Shown here piece after piece: positions 23,390 through 32,425 of a stretch of 56,954 nucleotides of DNA. Within the stretch, counting starts at the first letter, position 1. The number at the start of each line of letters is the position of its first letter. Below the pieces are notes generated by a model, which saw nothing but the letters and a program-made list of their open reading frames with translations, was not told the origin of the DNA and did no database searches. This DNA is from JACVRW01 sp034664085. GTDB taxonomy: Bacteria; Actinomycetota; Thermoleophilia; Solirubrobacterales; Thermoleophilaceae. The DNA is taken from assembly GCA_034664085.1 (NCBI GenBank), contig JAXDII010000039.1:1-56954 (forward strand), read 5' to 3'. The translations under genes were made by a program, and so were the position numbers.

Positions 23390-23402
23390 TAACCTCCCGG
23401 CG
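23390..23402 (+). promoter_or_regulatory. Predicted -10 (TAACCT) for mtnA
   Basis: TAACCT at 23390-23395 is 7 nt before ATG 23403, directly after the terminator hairpin. A -35 here would fall within the hairpin and none is recognisable. Confidence 0.5.
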
Positions 23403-24342
<940 letters not shown>

Positions 24343-24353
<11 letters not shown>

Positions 24354-24900
24354 CATCGTCGAGACGGCGCAGGCGATGCTGCGGCTCGGCCTGGTGGCCG
24401 GCACGTCGGGCAACCTGAGCGCGCGGGAGGGGGACCTGGTGCACATCACTCCGGCGGGCCTGCCCTACCCCGAGATGACCGCCGACGACCTCGTGACGCT
24501 CGCCCTCGACGGTGCGGTCGTGGCGGGCGAGCGGGAGCCCTCGAGCGAGCGGCGCGTGCACCTGGCCGTGTACGCGGCGCGACCGGACGCGCGTGCTCTC
24601 GTGCACAGCCACAGCGTGCACGCCATGGCGTGGAGCTTCCTCGAGGAGCCGCTCGACACCGGCACCGAGGAGCTCGAGCACGCCGCCGGCGGGCCGGTGC
24701 TGACCGCCCCGTTCGCCCCCGCCGGGTCGGACGCGATCGCCGCCTCCGCGGTCGGCGCGCTCGGTGAGCGGCGAGCCGTACTGCTGGGCCGCCACGGCGT
24801 GCTCGCGCTGGGCGACTCGCCGGCGCAGGCCCTGGACGTGTGCGCGGCGGTGGAGCGGCAGGCACACGTGGCCTGGCTGCTGCGCGGAGCAGGCCGGTGA
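24343..24900 (+). CDS. Class II aldolase/adducin-family protein
   Basis: This 185-residue zinc protein has the phosphate loop GTSGNLSAR, the catalytic glutamate in SSERRVH, and zinc ligands in HSHSVHAM and GRHGVLALG. After MtnA, either an MtnB dehydratase or an aldolase that cleaves methylthioribulose-1-P or 5-deoxyribulose-1-P to DHAP plus an aldehyde would fit. The absence of later salvage genes here favours the aldolase (DHAP-shunt) role, by inference. It starts at GTG 24343 and overlaps both neighbours. Confidence 0.88.
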
Positions 24901-25859
24901 GCGGGCTGCTCGGCCCGCTGGACCGCGCTCGCCGCCCGCTGGTGCTCGGCATCGGCGGCGGCGGCGACGTCGTGGGAGCGCTCGCGACCGCGGAGACGCT
25001 GCGGCAGCGCAACGGGGCCGAGCCGGTGGTCGGCGGCGTGTCCTGGGAGCGCCGCCCGATCGATCCGCAGCCGGGACCGCGCTCCGCTGAGGACATCGAG
25101 GGCGCGCGCGAGCTGGCTCCGGGAGTGCTGGCCGCCGGACCGGGCACGCGCGTACGCGACAGCGGGGTGCGCTTCGCGGAGGCGCGCATGGCCGAGGTGC
25201 TGGGCGAGGAGACCGTGCTGGTGGACGGGACGCGCAGCCCGGCCACGCTGGCCTACGGCCTGCTGGCCGCGACCCGGGAGCTGGGCTGCGACCTGGTCGT
25301 CTTCCTCGACGTGGGCGGCGACGTCCTCGCCCACGGCGACGAGCCGGGGCTGGCCAGCCCGCTCTGCGACTCGGTGCTGCTCGCCGCGGCGGTGCACGTG
25401 CAGCGCAGCGGCCAGGTGCCCGTGCTCGGCGCGGTGTTCGGGATCGCCTGCGACGGCGAGCTCACCCCCGCGGAGGTGAACGCCCGCTTCGAGGAGGTGG
25501 CGGCCGCCGGCGGCCTCGGCCAGCCATCCCTGACGATGGACGAGCGGGCGGCCGCGCGCGTGGAGGAGGCGGTCGCCGCAGTGCCGACCGAGGCCAGTGC
25601 CCTGGCGCTGCGGGCCTACCGCGGAGAGCTGGGCGAGGTGCCGATCCGCGGCGGGCGCCGCATGGTGCAGCTGACCGCCGCCGCACCGCTCACGACGTTC
25701 TTCGACCCATCGGTGGCGGTCCGGTCCGCCGCCCGGCTGGCCGCGGCGGTGCTGGACGCCGCGGACCTCGAGGACGCGAACGAGATCCTCCACTCCCTGG
25801 GCGTGCGCACCGAACTCGACTACGAGCGTGAGCAAGCGCACAGTTCTCCGGGCCGATGA
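24897..25859 (+). CDS. DUF1152 domain protein
   Basis: This 320-residue protein has the DUF1152 features: an N-terminal glycine-rich VLGIGGGGDVVGAL, the acidic core LVVFLDVGGDVLAHGDEPGLASPLCDS, and a final TTFFDPS segment. The fold may be Rossmann-like with a nucleotide or sugar site, and the function is unknown. GTG 24897 overlaps the aldolase TGA (GTGA), so it is translated with mtnA and the aldolase. A role in disposing of, or sensing, a product of that pathway is the simplest inference. Confidence 0.88.
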   Translation: MSGLLGPLDRARRPLVLGIGGGGDVVGALATAETLRQRNGAEPVVGGVSWERRPIDPQPGPRSAEDIEGARELAPGVLAAGPGTRVRDSGVRFAEARMAEVLGEETVLVDGTRSPATLAYGLLAATRELGCDLVVFLDVGGDVLAHGDEPGLASPLCDSVLLAAAVHVQRSGQVPVLGAVFGIACDGELTPAEVNARFEEVAAAGGLGQPSLTMDERAAARVEEAVAAVPTEASALALRAYRGELGEVPIRGGRRMVQLTAAAPLTTFFDPSVAVRSAARLAAAVLDAADLEDANEILHSLGVRTELDYEREQAHSSPGR

Positions 25860-26385
25860 TCGCGACGCTTGGATGATGCTCGAGCGCCTTCCAGACGGAG
25901 CTCAGATCCTCATCCGGCCGATCCGCCCCGACGACAAGCGGATGCTGGAGGACGGGCTGCGGCACCTCTCCACCGAGTCGGTGCACAGGCGCTTCCTCTC
26001 CCCCAAGCGCAGCTTCAGCCGGGCAGAGCTGCGGTATCTCACCGAGGTGGACGGCCGCGATCACGTGGCACTGGTCGCCGAGTACCCCGGCGAGCCGGTC
26101 CGCCGCCTGATCGCGGTCGGCCGCTTCGTGCGCTCGCACGAGGATCCCGACGCTGCCGAGGTGGCCATCGTCGTGTCCGACGACTGGCACCGCCGCGGCG
26201 TCGGCTCATCCGTGGCAGAGCAGCTGGCCGCCGAAGCCCGCCGGCTCGACGTGCGCCGCTTCACGGCCACGATGGCGAGCGACAACGTGCCGGCCCACCG
26301 GCTGATGCACAGGCTCACGAGGCGGCTCGAAGAGCACCACGCCGGCGGCGGCGTGTCCGAGCTGGTGCTGGACCTCGCGGCCTAG
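25828..26385 (+). CDS. GNAT-family acetyltransferase
   Basis: This 185-residue protein has a GNAT core: ILIRPIRPDDKRML, AEVAIVVSDDWHRRGVGSSVAEQL (acetyl-CoA P-loop RRGVG) and FTATMASDNVPAHRLMHRL. It resembles Pat/acetyl-CoA-synthetase-associated GNAT domains. GTG 25828 overlaps the DUF1152 gene by 32 nt; ATG 25873 is an alternative. It closes the mtnA operon but may act independently. Confidence 0.85.
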   Translation: MSKRTVLRADDRDAWMMLERLPDGAQILIRPIRPDDKRMLEDGLRHLSTESVHRRFLSPKRSFSRAELRYLTEVDGRDHVALVAEYPGEPVRRLIAVGRFVRSHEDPDAAEVAIVVSDDWHRRGVGSSVAEQLAAEARRLDVRRFTATMASDNVPAHRLMHRLTRRLEEHHAGGGVSELVLDLAA

Positions 26386-26408
26386 CCGGCCGCCGAAGCG
26401 GCCTGCTT

Positions 26409-26443
26409 GTCGAGTTTCTGCCGCATAGCGGAAGAAAGTCGAC
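26409..26443. repeat. 35-bp palindromic repeat family F, copy 2
   Basis: Arms GTCGAGTTTCTGCCGC and GCGGAAGAAAGTCGAC (two mismatches) flank an ATA loop, between the convergent GNAT and korB genes. The flanks GCTT and ACACGC are shared with copy 1. The remaining intergenic sequence, 26444-26491, shows no other feature. Confidence 0.8.
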
Positions 26444-26491
26444 ACGCTCCACCCGGGGCGGCAACGAGGGCGCCCGCGGCAGGGCGCGGGT

Positions 26492-27550
26492 TTAGGAAAC
26501 GGTCCAGGTGTCGCCCGAGTGCAGCAGCTCCTGGAGCTGCTTCGGGCCGACCTTCGAGCGCGCCTCGTCCAGGTCGGCGGACAGCTCGGCCGAGTAGACC
26601 GGGCGCTCGACCGAACGGAAGATGCCGATCGGGGTCGGCCCGGTCGGGCGGGCGGCGAGGTGGGCCAGCTCGAAGGCGAGGCTGGGCTCGCGGCGCTCGG
26701 CGTCGTGCACCACCAGCGCGCCCTCCCCCACATCGGCCACGTCGACCAGGTCCAGGCGCCCGTCGGCGCCGCGGGCCACGCCGCGCTCGCCGTCGGCTCC
26801 GAAGCGGATCGGCCTGCCGTGCTCGAGACGGATCTGGTTGAGCTCCTTCTCGCCCTTGGCGCGCACGGCGTCGAAGGCGCCGTCGTTGAACACGTTGCAG
26901 TTCTGGTAGATCTCGACGAAAGCGGTGCCCTTGTGCGCGGCGGCCGCCCGCAGGATCTCAGCGACGTGCTTCTTGTCGGTGTCCACGGTGCGCGCCACGA
27001 AGCTGGCCTCGGCGCCGAGCGCCAGCGAGACCGGGTTGAAGGGATGGTCCTGCGACCCAAACGGAGTCGACTTGGTGACCTTGCCCTCCTCGCTCGTGGG
27101 CGAGTACTGGCCCTTGGTGAGGCCGTAGATCTGGTTGTTGAACAGCAGGATCTTGAGCGGCACGTTGCGCCGCAGGGCGTGGATCAGGTGGTTGCCGCCG
27201 ATCGAGAGTGAGTCGCCGTCGCCGCTGACCACCCAGACCGAGAGGTCGGGCCGCGAGGTCGCCACCCCGGTGGCGAGGGCGGGCGCGCGGCCGTGGATGC
27301 CGTGCATCCCATAGGTGTCCATGTAGTAGACGAACCGGCCCGCGCAGCCGATGCCCGTCACGAAGACGACCTTCTCCGGCGGGATGCCCAGCTCCGGCAT
27401 GAAGGACTGGACCGAGGCCAGGATCGCGTAGTCGCCGCAGCCCGGGCACCAGCGCGTCTCCTGGTCGGAGGAGAAGTCGGCCTTGCTGAGAGGCAGCTCG
27501 ATGGGATCGCCGCCGTTGCCCGAGTGGTGGCCGTTCGTGCTCTCGCTCAT
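26492..27550 (-). CDS. korB: 2-oxoacid:ferredoxin oxidoreductase beta subunit
   Basis: This 352-residue subunit binds thiamine diphosphate and a [4Fe-4S] cluster. Cluster cysteines appear in RWCPGCGDY, GIGCAGRF and QNCNVF; the TPP motif is GDGDSLSIGGNH ... NNQIYGLTKGQ. With KorA it oxidises 2-oxoglutarate (or another 2-oxoacid) with CoA to the acyl-CoA and reduced ferredoxin. ATG 27550 overlaps the korA stop (ATGA). A C-terminal extension of about 70 residues after the core is common in actinobacterial KorB. Confidence 0.94.
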   Translation of the reverse strand: MSESTNGHHSGNGGDPIELPLSKADFSSDQETRWCPGCGDYAILASVQSFMPELGIPPEKVVFVTGIGCAGRFVYYMDTYGMHGIHGRAPALATGVATSRPDLSVWVVSGDGDSLSIGGNHLIHALRRNVPLKILLFNNQIYGLTKGQYSPTSEEGKVTKSTPFGSQDHPFNPVSLALGAEASFVARTVDTDKKHVAEILRAAAAHKGTAFVEIYQNCNVFNDGAFDAVRAKGEKELNQIRLEHGRPIRFGADGERGVARGADGRLDLVDVADVGEGALVVHDAERREPSLAFELAHLAARPTGPTPIGIFRSVERPVYSAELSADLDEARSKVGPKQLQELLHSGDTWTVS

Positions 27551-29388
27551 CCGATGCGCTCCTCCACCTGCTCCATCACGTCGCGGGTGAAGATGGGCAG
27601 GCCGTCGACCTTGGTGAAGCTCTCGACGTCGATCAGGAACTCGGCGCGCAGCAGCTTCGAGAGCTGGCCCATGTTCATCTCGGGCAGCAGCACCCGCGCA
27701 TACGAGCGCAGCACCTGCTCGATGTTGCCGGGCAGCGGGTTGAGGTGGCGCATGTGCGCGGTGGCGAGCTTGAGGCCGCGCTCGCGGCGCAGCCGGCGGG
27801 CCGCGCCCTCGATGGCGCCGTAGCTCGAGCCCCAGCCCAGCACGAGCAGCGTGGCGTCGCCGTCGGGGTCGTGGACCGCCAGGTCGGGGACATCGACTCG
27901 TGCGATGCGCTCGGCGCGCAGGCGGGTCATGTAGTCGTGGTTCTCCGGCTGGTAGGAGATGTTGCCGGTCACGTCCTCCTTCTCGAGCCCGCCGATCCGG
28001 TGGCGCAGGCCCGGGGTGCCCGGCACGGCCCAGGGGCGCGCCAGGTTCTCGTCGCGGAGGTACGGCATGAAGCGATCGCCGTCGTTCGGCTCGGTGGCGA
28101 AGCGCGGGTCGATCTCCGGCAGCGACTCGACGTCGGGCAGCTTCCACGGCTCGGAGGAGTTGGCGAGGAAGGTGTCCGTCAGCAGGATCACCGGCGTGCG
28201 GTGGGTGACCGCGATGCGGGCGGCCTCGATGGCGGAGTCGAAGCAGTCCGAGGGCGTGGACGCGGCGACCACCGGCAGCGGCGACTCGCCGTGCCGGCCG
28301 TACAGCGCCATCAGCAGGTCGGCGGCCTCGGTCTTGGTCGGCATGCCCGTCGACGGCCCGGCGCGCTGGATGTCGACGACCACCAGCGGCAGCTCCATCG
28401 CGACGGCCAGCCCGATCGTCTCGGCCTTCAGGTCCATCCCCGGGCCGCTGGTGGCGGTCACGGCGAGGCGACCGGAGAAGGCGGCGCCGAGGGCCATGTT
28501 GGCGGCGGCGATCTCGTCCTCGGCCTGGATCGTGTGCACCCCGAAGCGGCGGTGGCGCGACAGCGCGTGCAGCAGCTCCGACGCGGGCGTGATCGGGTAC
28601 GAGGCGAGGAAGAGCCCCAGCCCCGAACGCACGCTGGCGGCGATCAGCCCGTAGGCGAGCGCCTGCGTGCCGTTGACGTTGCGGTAGGTGCCAGGCGGAG
28701 CGGGGGCCGGCTCGACCTCGTAGTGCACGGCGAGCAGCTCGGCCGTCTCGCCGAAGTTGTAGCCGGCACGGAAGGCGGCCAGGTTGGCGTCGCGCACCGG
28801 CGGGTCGTCGGCGAACTTCTTCTCGATCCAGCCGGTGGAGGGCTCGGTCGGGCGCCCGTACATCCAGGAGACGAGTCCGAGCGCGAACAGGTTCTTGCAG
28901 CGGGCGGCGTCGCGCGACGTGATGCCGTCGATGTCCTCGGTCGCGCGCACGGTCATCGAGGTCATCGGCACCGGGAAGACCTGGTAGTCGGCGAGCGAGT
29001 CGTCCTCGAGCGGGTTCGACGAGTAGCCGGCCTTGCGCAGGTTGTGGTCCGAGAAGCCGTCCTCGTTGACGATCAGCGTGCCGCCCTTCTCGAGGGCCCC
29101 GAGCTGGGTGATCAACGCGGCGGGGTTCATCGCCACGAGCACGTTGGGGTGGTCGCCCGGCGTGAGGATGTCGCGCGAGGCGAAGTGGATCTGGAAGGCG
29201 GAGACGCCGTGCGGCGTGCCCGCCGGCGCGCGGATCTCGGCGGGGAAGTCGGGCAGTGTCGCGAGGTCGTTGCCGACCACTGCGGTGGCGTCGGTGAAGC
29301 GGCTGCCGGTGAGCTGCATGCCGTCACCGGAGTCGCCTGCGAACCGCACGACGACACGGTCCTTTTTCTGGAGAGTCTTCTCTTCCAT
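27547..29388 (-). CDS. korA: 2-oxoacid:ferredoxin oxidoreductase fused gamma-alpha subunit
   Basis: This 613-residue protein has an N-terminal gamma domain (VVVRFAGDSGDGMQLTG, residues 12-28, then a PAEIRAPAGTPHGVS loop) fused to an alpha domain that starts near residue 230 with the YPITPASE motif. The gene order korA-korB and the fusion match mycobacterial KorAB, an oxygen-tolerant enzyme. TACACT at about 29414 with AAGG before the ATG indicates a leadered start, unlike many neighbours. Confidence 0.94.
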   Translation of the reverse strand: MEEKTLQKKDRVVVRFAGDSGDGMQLTGSRFTDATAVVGNDLATLPDFPAEIRAPAGTPHGVSAFQIHFASRDILTPGDHPNVLVAMNPAALITQLGALEKGGTLIVNEDGFSDHNLRKAGYSSNPLEDDSLADYQVFPVPMTSMTVRATEDIDGITSRDAARCKNLFALGLVSWMYGRPTEPSTGWIEKKFADDPPVRDANLAAFRAGYNFGETAELLAVHYEVEPAPAPPGTYRNVNGTQALAYGLIAASVRSGLGLFLASYPITPASELLHALSRHRRFGVHTIQAEDEIAAANMALGAAFSGRLAVTATSGPGMDLKAETIGLAVAMELPLVVVDIQRAGPSTGMPTKTEAADLLMALYGRHGESPLPVVAASTPSDCFDSAIEAARIAVTHRTPVILLTDTFLANSSEPWKLPDVESLPEIDPRFATEPNDGDRFMPYLRDENLARPWAVPGTPGLRHRIGGLEKEDVTGNISYQPENHDYMTRLRAERIARVDVPDLAVHDPDGDATLLVLGWGSSYGAIEGAARRLRRERGLKLATAHMRHLNPLPGNIEQVLRSYARVLLPEMNMGQLSKLLRAEFLIDVESFTKVDGLPIFTRDVMEQVEERIG

Positions 29389-29437
29389 TGCCTTGCGGCG
29401 CGAACCCTCGTCGAGTGTACTGGGAGCGGTACCCGGC

Positions 29438-30898
29438 CTAGCGGCGCTGAACCGGCGGCGGCTGCCAGCGCCCGTTCAGCACGCTCGGGCGGGGCTCGTA
29501 GACGCGCAGCGCGAGGCGGAAGCGCCCGCTCGGCGCCGGCAGCCAGTTCGCGCGCGCCGCCCCTGCGGGCGGGCGGCGCTGTACGTGGATGGTGAGCGAG
29601 CCGTCGCGGCCGCGGCGCAGGCCCGCGGTGCGGTCGCCGATCGCATAGCGGTCGATCGGGTTGGGGACCAGGTAGCGGTCCGCGCCGTACATGGTCAGCG
29701 ACCAGAAGGCGTCCGCGGGCGGCAGCTCGCCGCGCGGGAAGCGCACGGTGTAGCGGTGCCTGCCGCGCAAGGACCGGCCCTTCACGTCGCCCACGGCGAG
29801 CGCGTAGACCGTCTCGGGCCGCGTGTTCGCCCCCAGCGCGGCGGTGGCGATCACCGCGCGACCGAGGTAGTTGCGTCCGTAGGCGCCCACGTACGGCCCG
29901 GGCAGGACCCAGCCGTTGTTGCGCCGCGCCCCGAAGCGGTTGGCGCGCTGCTCGGCGCGGCGCACGATGCGCGCGCCGGCGCGCGCGGCCGCCGTGAGGG
30001 TGCGGGGGTCGGCGCCTGGCTCGGCGATCGCCGGGGCGAATGCCCGCAGCGCGCAGCGGTCGCGCGCCGGCGGCGGATCCGTGCGCAGGATCTCGGCGAG
30101 CTTGGCGTAGAAGGCGACGCCGCCCGGCAGGGTCACCGGCGGAAGCGTCGGGAAGGCGCCCAGCAGGAACGGCTCCTGGCGCTGGCCTGCGTCCCAGGGG
30201 CCGAGCGCCGTGATCCGGTAGCCGCGCATCACCTCGGTGACCGCGGGCAGGTCGGCGGCGTCGCGCAGCAGCGTCCGGCCCAGCACCCACACCGCGTTGG
30301 TGGGGCTCTGGATGCGCCGCACCCCGGGGGGCAGCGGGCCGGCGTAGCCCGGCGGCACGATCGCGTAGGTGCCGGCGCGCGTGCCCGTCGTCCGCCGGCC
30401 GACGTAGTCGATCGTGTTCGAGTAGGCGTCCAGCAGCTGGATCACGTAGTAGCGGCCGGCGGTGTCCGGCACGTCGAGGATCAGCGGGCCGGCGGAGAGC
30501 TGGAGGCGCCCGACCGTGTAGGTGGTGTCGTGGTTGGGCAGCACGACGGTCCGCACCGACGGGTCGACGAGGGCGGCGATGCTGACCAGCTGGTTCTCGA
30601 GGAATCGCTGCGTGGTCACGTTGACGGCCACCGGAGCGAGCCCGTACACGTAGGCGGCCACCCCCGCCGCGAACAGCGGCCGGTCGCGCTTGGCGACGCG
30701 GCGCTCGGCGCGGGCCAGCTCGGCGGCGAAGAAGCCGCGCAGGTCCGCTGCGGAGCTGCCTAGGGCACAGGCGGCGACGCTCGGCTCGGCCGCGGCGGCG
30801 GGCTCCGTGGCGGCACCGGCCGCCGCCGGCACGGCGAAGGCGAGCATTGCGGTCAACACCGTGACCGCTCGCAGAGCGGGACGCGGGCGGATCTGCAC
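29438..30898 (-). CDS. Secreted DUF1254/DUF1214 protein
   Basis: This 486-residue protein has a signal peptide ending near AAAGAA (residue about 30). The DUF1254 half contains AAYVYGLAPVAVN and VVLPNHDTTYTVGRLQL. The DUF1214 half has DAFWSLTMYGADRYLVPNPIDRYAIGDR-type sequence near residues 390-420. This two-domain exported family is abundant but has no assigned reaction. GTG 30898 is preferred over GTG 30907 because TAGGGT (30911-30906) ends 7 nt before it and the resulting N-terminus is a cleaner signal peptide. Confidence 0.85.
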   Translation of the reverse strand: MQIRPRPALRAVTVLTAMLAFAVPAAAGAATEPAAAAEPSVAACALGSSAADLRGFFAAELARAERRVAKRDRPLFAAGVAAYVYGLAPVAVNVTTQRFLENQLVSIAALVDPSVRTVVLPNHDTTYTVGRLQLSAGPLILDVPDTAGRYYVIQLLDAYSNTIDYVGRRTTGTRAGTYAIVPPGYAGPLPPGVRRIQSPTNAVWVLGRTLLRDAADLPAVTEVMRGYRITALGPWDAGQRQEPFLLGAFPTLPPVTLPGGVAFYAKLAEILRTDPPPARDRCALRAFAPAIAEPGADPRTLTAAARAGARIVRRAEQRANRFGARRNNGWVLPGPYVGAYGRNYLGRAVIATAALGANTRPETVYALAVGDVKGRSLRGRHRYTVRFPRGELPPADAFWSLTMYGADRYLVPNPIDRYAIGDRTAGLRRGRDGSLTIHVQRRPPAGAARANWLPAPSGRFRLALRVYEPRPSVLNGRWQPPPVQRR

Positions 30899-30911
30899 TG
30901 AGAGCACCCTA
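30899..30911 (-). promoter_or_regulatory. Predicted -10 (TAGGGT) for DUF1254 gene
   Basis: On the minus strand TAGGGT (30911-30906) ends 7 nt before GTG 30898 and overlaps the alternative GTG at 30907, arguing against the latter. Confidence 0.5.
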
Positions 30912-30941
30912 ACGAGCGCAGCGTCCTGCGCCCCGCTCGGC

Positions 30942-30977
30942 TAGCATGCCGCGCCCCCGACCCCCGTCAGGGGAGCA
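30942..30977 (+). promoter_or_regulatory. Predicted promoter and leader of pnt operon
   Basis: TAGCAT at 30942-30947 would start transcription near 30954. GGGGAG ends 2 nt before ATG 30978; a CCCC/GGGG mini-hairpin (loop GTCA flanked) could mask it. Confidence 0.4.
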
Positions 30978-32102
30978 ATGAACGTCTCGGTACCCAAGGA
31001 AACGGCGAGCGGCGAGCGGCGAGTGGCGCTTGTCCCAGAAGTGGTCGAGCGCCTGGGCAAGGGTGGCATCGAGGTAACCCTGGAGCCGGGCGCCGGCGAG
31101 GGCGCCCACCAGCCCGACGCCGCCTACGAGAAGGCCGGCGCCAAGCTCGGCGAGGGCTTCTCCGGGCAGGTCATCGCCAAGGTGGCCCCGCCGTCCGCGG
31201 AGGAGATCGCACAGCTGGATCGCGGCGCGGTGCTGATCGGCTTCCTCGCCCCCCTTACCGCCGCCGACACCGTGCGCGCCTTGGCGGAGGCGGGCGTGAC
31301 GAGCTTCGCGATGGAGGCGATCCCGCGCATCACGCGCGCGCAGTCCATGGACGCGCTGTCCTCGCAGGCGACCGTCGGGGGGTACCGCGCCGCGCTGATC
31401 GCCGCGCAGGAGCTGCCGCGCTTCTTCCCGATGCTGACGACCGCCGCCGGCACGGTGCGGCCCGCGAAGGTGCTGGTGCTGGGCGCCGGCGTGGCCGGGC
31501 TCCAGGCGATCGCCACCGCCCGCCGGCTCGGCGCGGTGGTGACGGCCTTCGACGTGCGCTCGGCCGTCAAGGAGCAGATCGAGTCGCTGGGCGCCCGCTT
31601 CCTCGAGCTCGACATGGGCCTCGAGGACGCCGAGGCGGCGGGCGGCTACGCGCGCCAGCTGACCGAGGAGGAGCAGCAGCGCCAGCGCGAGCTGCTCGCG
31701 GTCGAGATCGGCAACATGGACGCCGTCATCTCCACCGCGGCGGTGCCCGGCCGGCGCGCCCCGCTGCTCGTGACCGCGCAGGCCGTCAAGAACATGAAGC
31801 CCGGCTCCGTGGTGGTCGACCTGGCCGCCGAGACCGGCGGCAACTGCGAGCTCACCGAGGCCGGCCAGACGGTCGTGCGCGAAGGCGTGACGATCGTCGC
31901 CCCCGCCAACCTGGCCTCCACCATGCCCGACCACGCCTCCTCGCTCTACGCGCGCAACGTCCAGTCGCTGCTCGAGCTGATGGTCAAGGACGGCGAGCTC
32001 GCGCTCGACTTCGAGGACGACATCATCAAGGGCGCCTGCATCACCCGCGACGGCGAGATCGTGCACGAGGGCGCCAAGCAGGCGGCCGGGGCGGCGGCGT
32101 AG
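30978..32102 (+). CDS. pntAA: NAD(P) transhydrogenase alpha subunit, domain I
   Basis: This 374-residue soluble subunit binds NAD(H). It opens with the alanine-dehydrogenase-like signature VPKETASGERRVALVPEVV, has the dinucleotide site VLVLGAGVAGLQAIATARRLG, and the RQ-loop region near residues 125-135. It works with PntAB and PntB as the proton-translocating transhydrogenase that makes NADPH at the membrane. The split into three polypeptides is typical of actinobacteria and Rhodospirillum. Confidence 0.94.
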   Translation: MNVSVPKETASGERRVALVPEVVERLGKGGIEVTLEPGAGEGAHQPDAAYEKAGAKLGEGFSGQVIAKVAPPSAEEIAQLDRGAVLIGFLAPLTAADTVRALAEAGVTSFAMEAIPRITRAQSMDALSSQATVGGYRAALIAAQELPRFFPMLTTAAGTVRPAKVLVLGAGVAGLQAIATARRLGAVVTAFDVRSAVKEQIESLGARFLELDMGLEDAEAAGGYARQLTEEEQQRQRELLAVEIGNMDAVISTAAVPGRRAPLLVTAQAVKNMKPGSVVVDLAAETGGNCELTEAGQTVVREGVTIVAPANLASTMPDHASSLYARNVQSLLELMVKDGELALDFEDDIIKGACITRDGEIVHEGAKQAAGAAA

Positions 32103-32104
32103 CC

Positions 32105-32425
32105 ATGGACCTGCTTACCGAGCTGACCATCCTCGTGCTGGCCGCGTTCGTCGGCTTCGAGGTGATCTCGAAGGTGCCGAACACGCTGCACACGCCGCTG
32201 ATGTCCGCCACCAACGCCATCCACGGCATCGTGCTGCTCGGCGGCCTGCTGCTGATCGGGGAGGCGACCGGCTTCCTCGACGAGCTGCTGCTGGTGGTCG
32301 CGATCGCCTTCGGCACGATCAACATCATCGGCGGCTTCCTCGTGACCGACCGCATGCTCGAGATGTTCAAGCGCCGTCCGGAGCCGAAGAAGGCGGCCGA
32401 GGAACCGGCCAAGGAAGCCGCCTGA
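32105..32425 (+). CDS. pntAB: NAD(P) transhydrogenase alpha subunit, membrane part
   Basis: This 106-residue protein has three hydrophobic helices (LTILVLAAFVGFEVISKVP; TNAIHGIVLLGGLLLIG; LLLVVAIAFGTINIIGGFLV) and a charged Lys/Glu tail. It lies 2 nt after pntAA and its TGA shares a base with the pntB ATG (TGATG). Confidence 0.94.
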   Translation: MDLLTELTILVLAAFVGFEVISKVPNTLHTPLMSATNAIHGIVLLGGLLLIGEATGFLDELLLVVAIAFGTINIIGGFLVTDRMLEMFKRRPEPKKAAEEPAKEAA

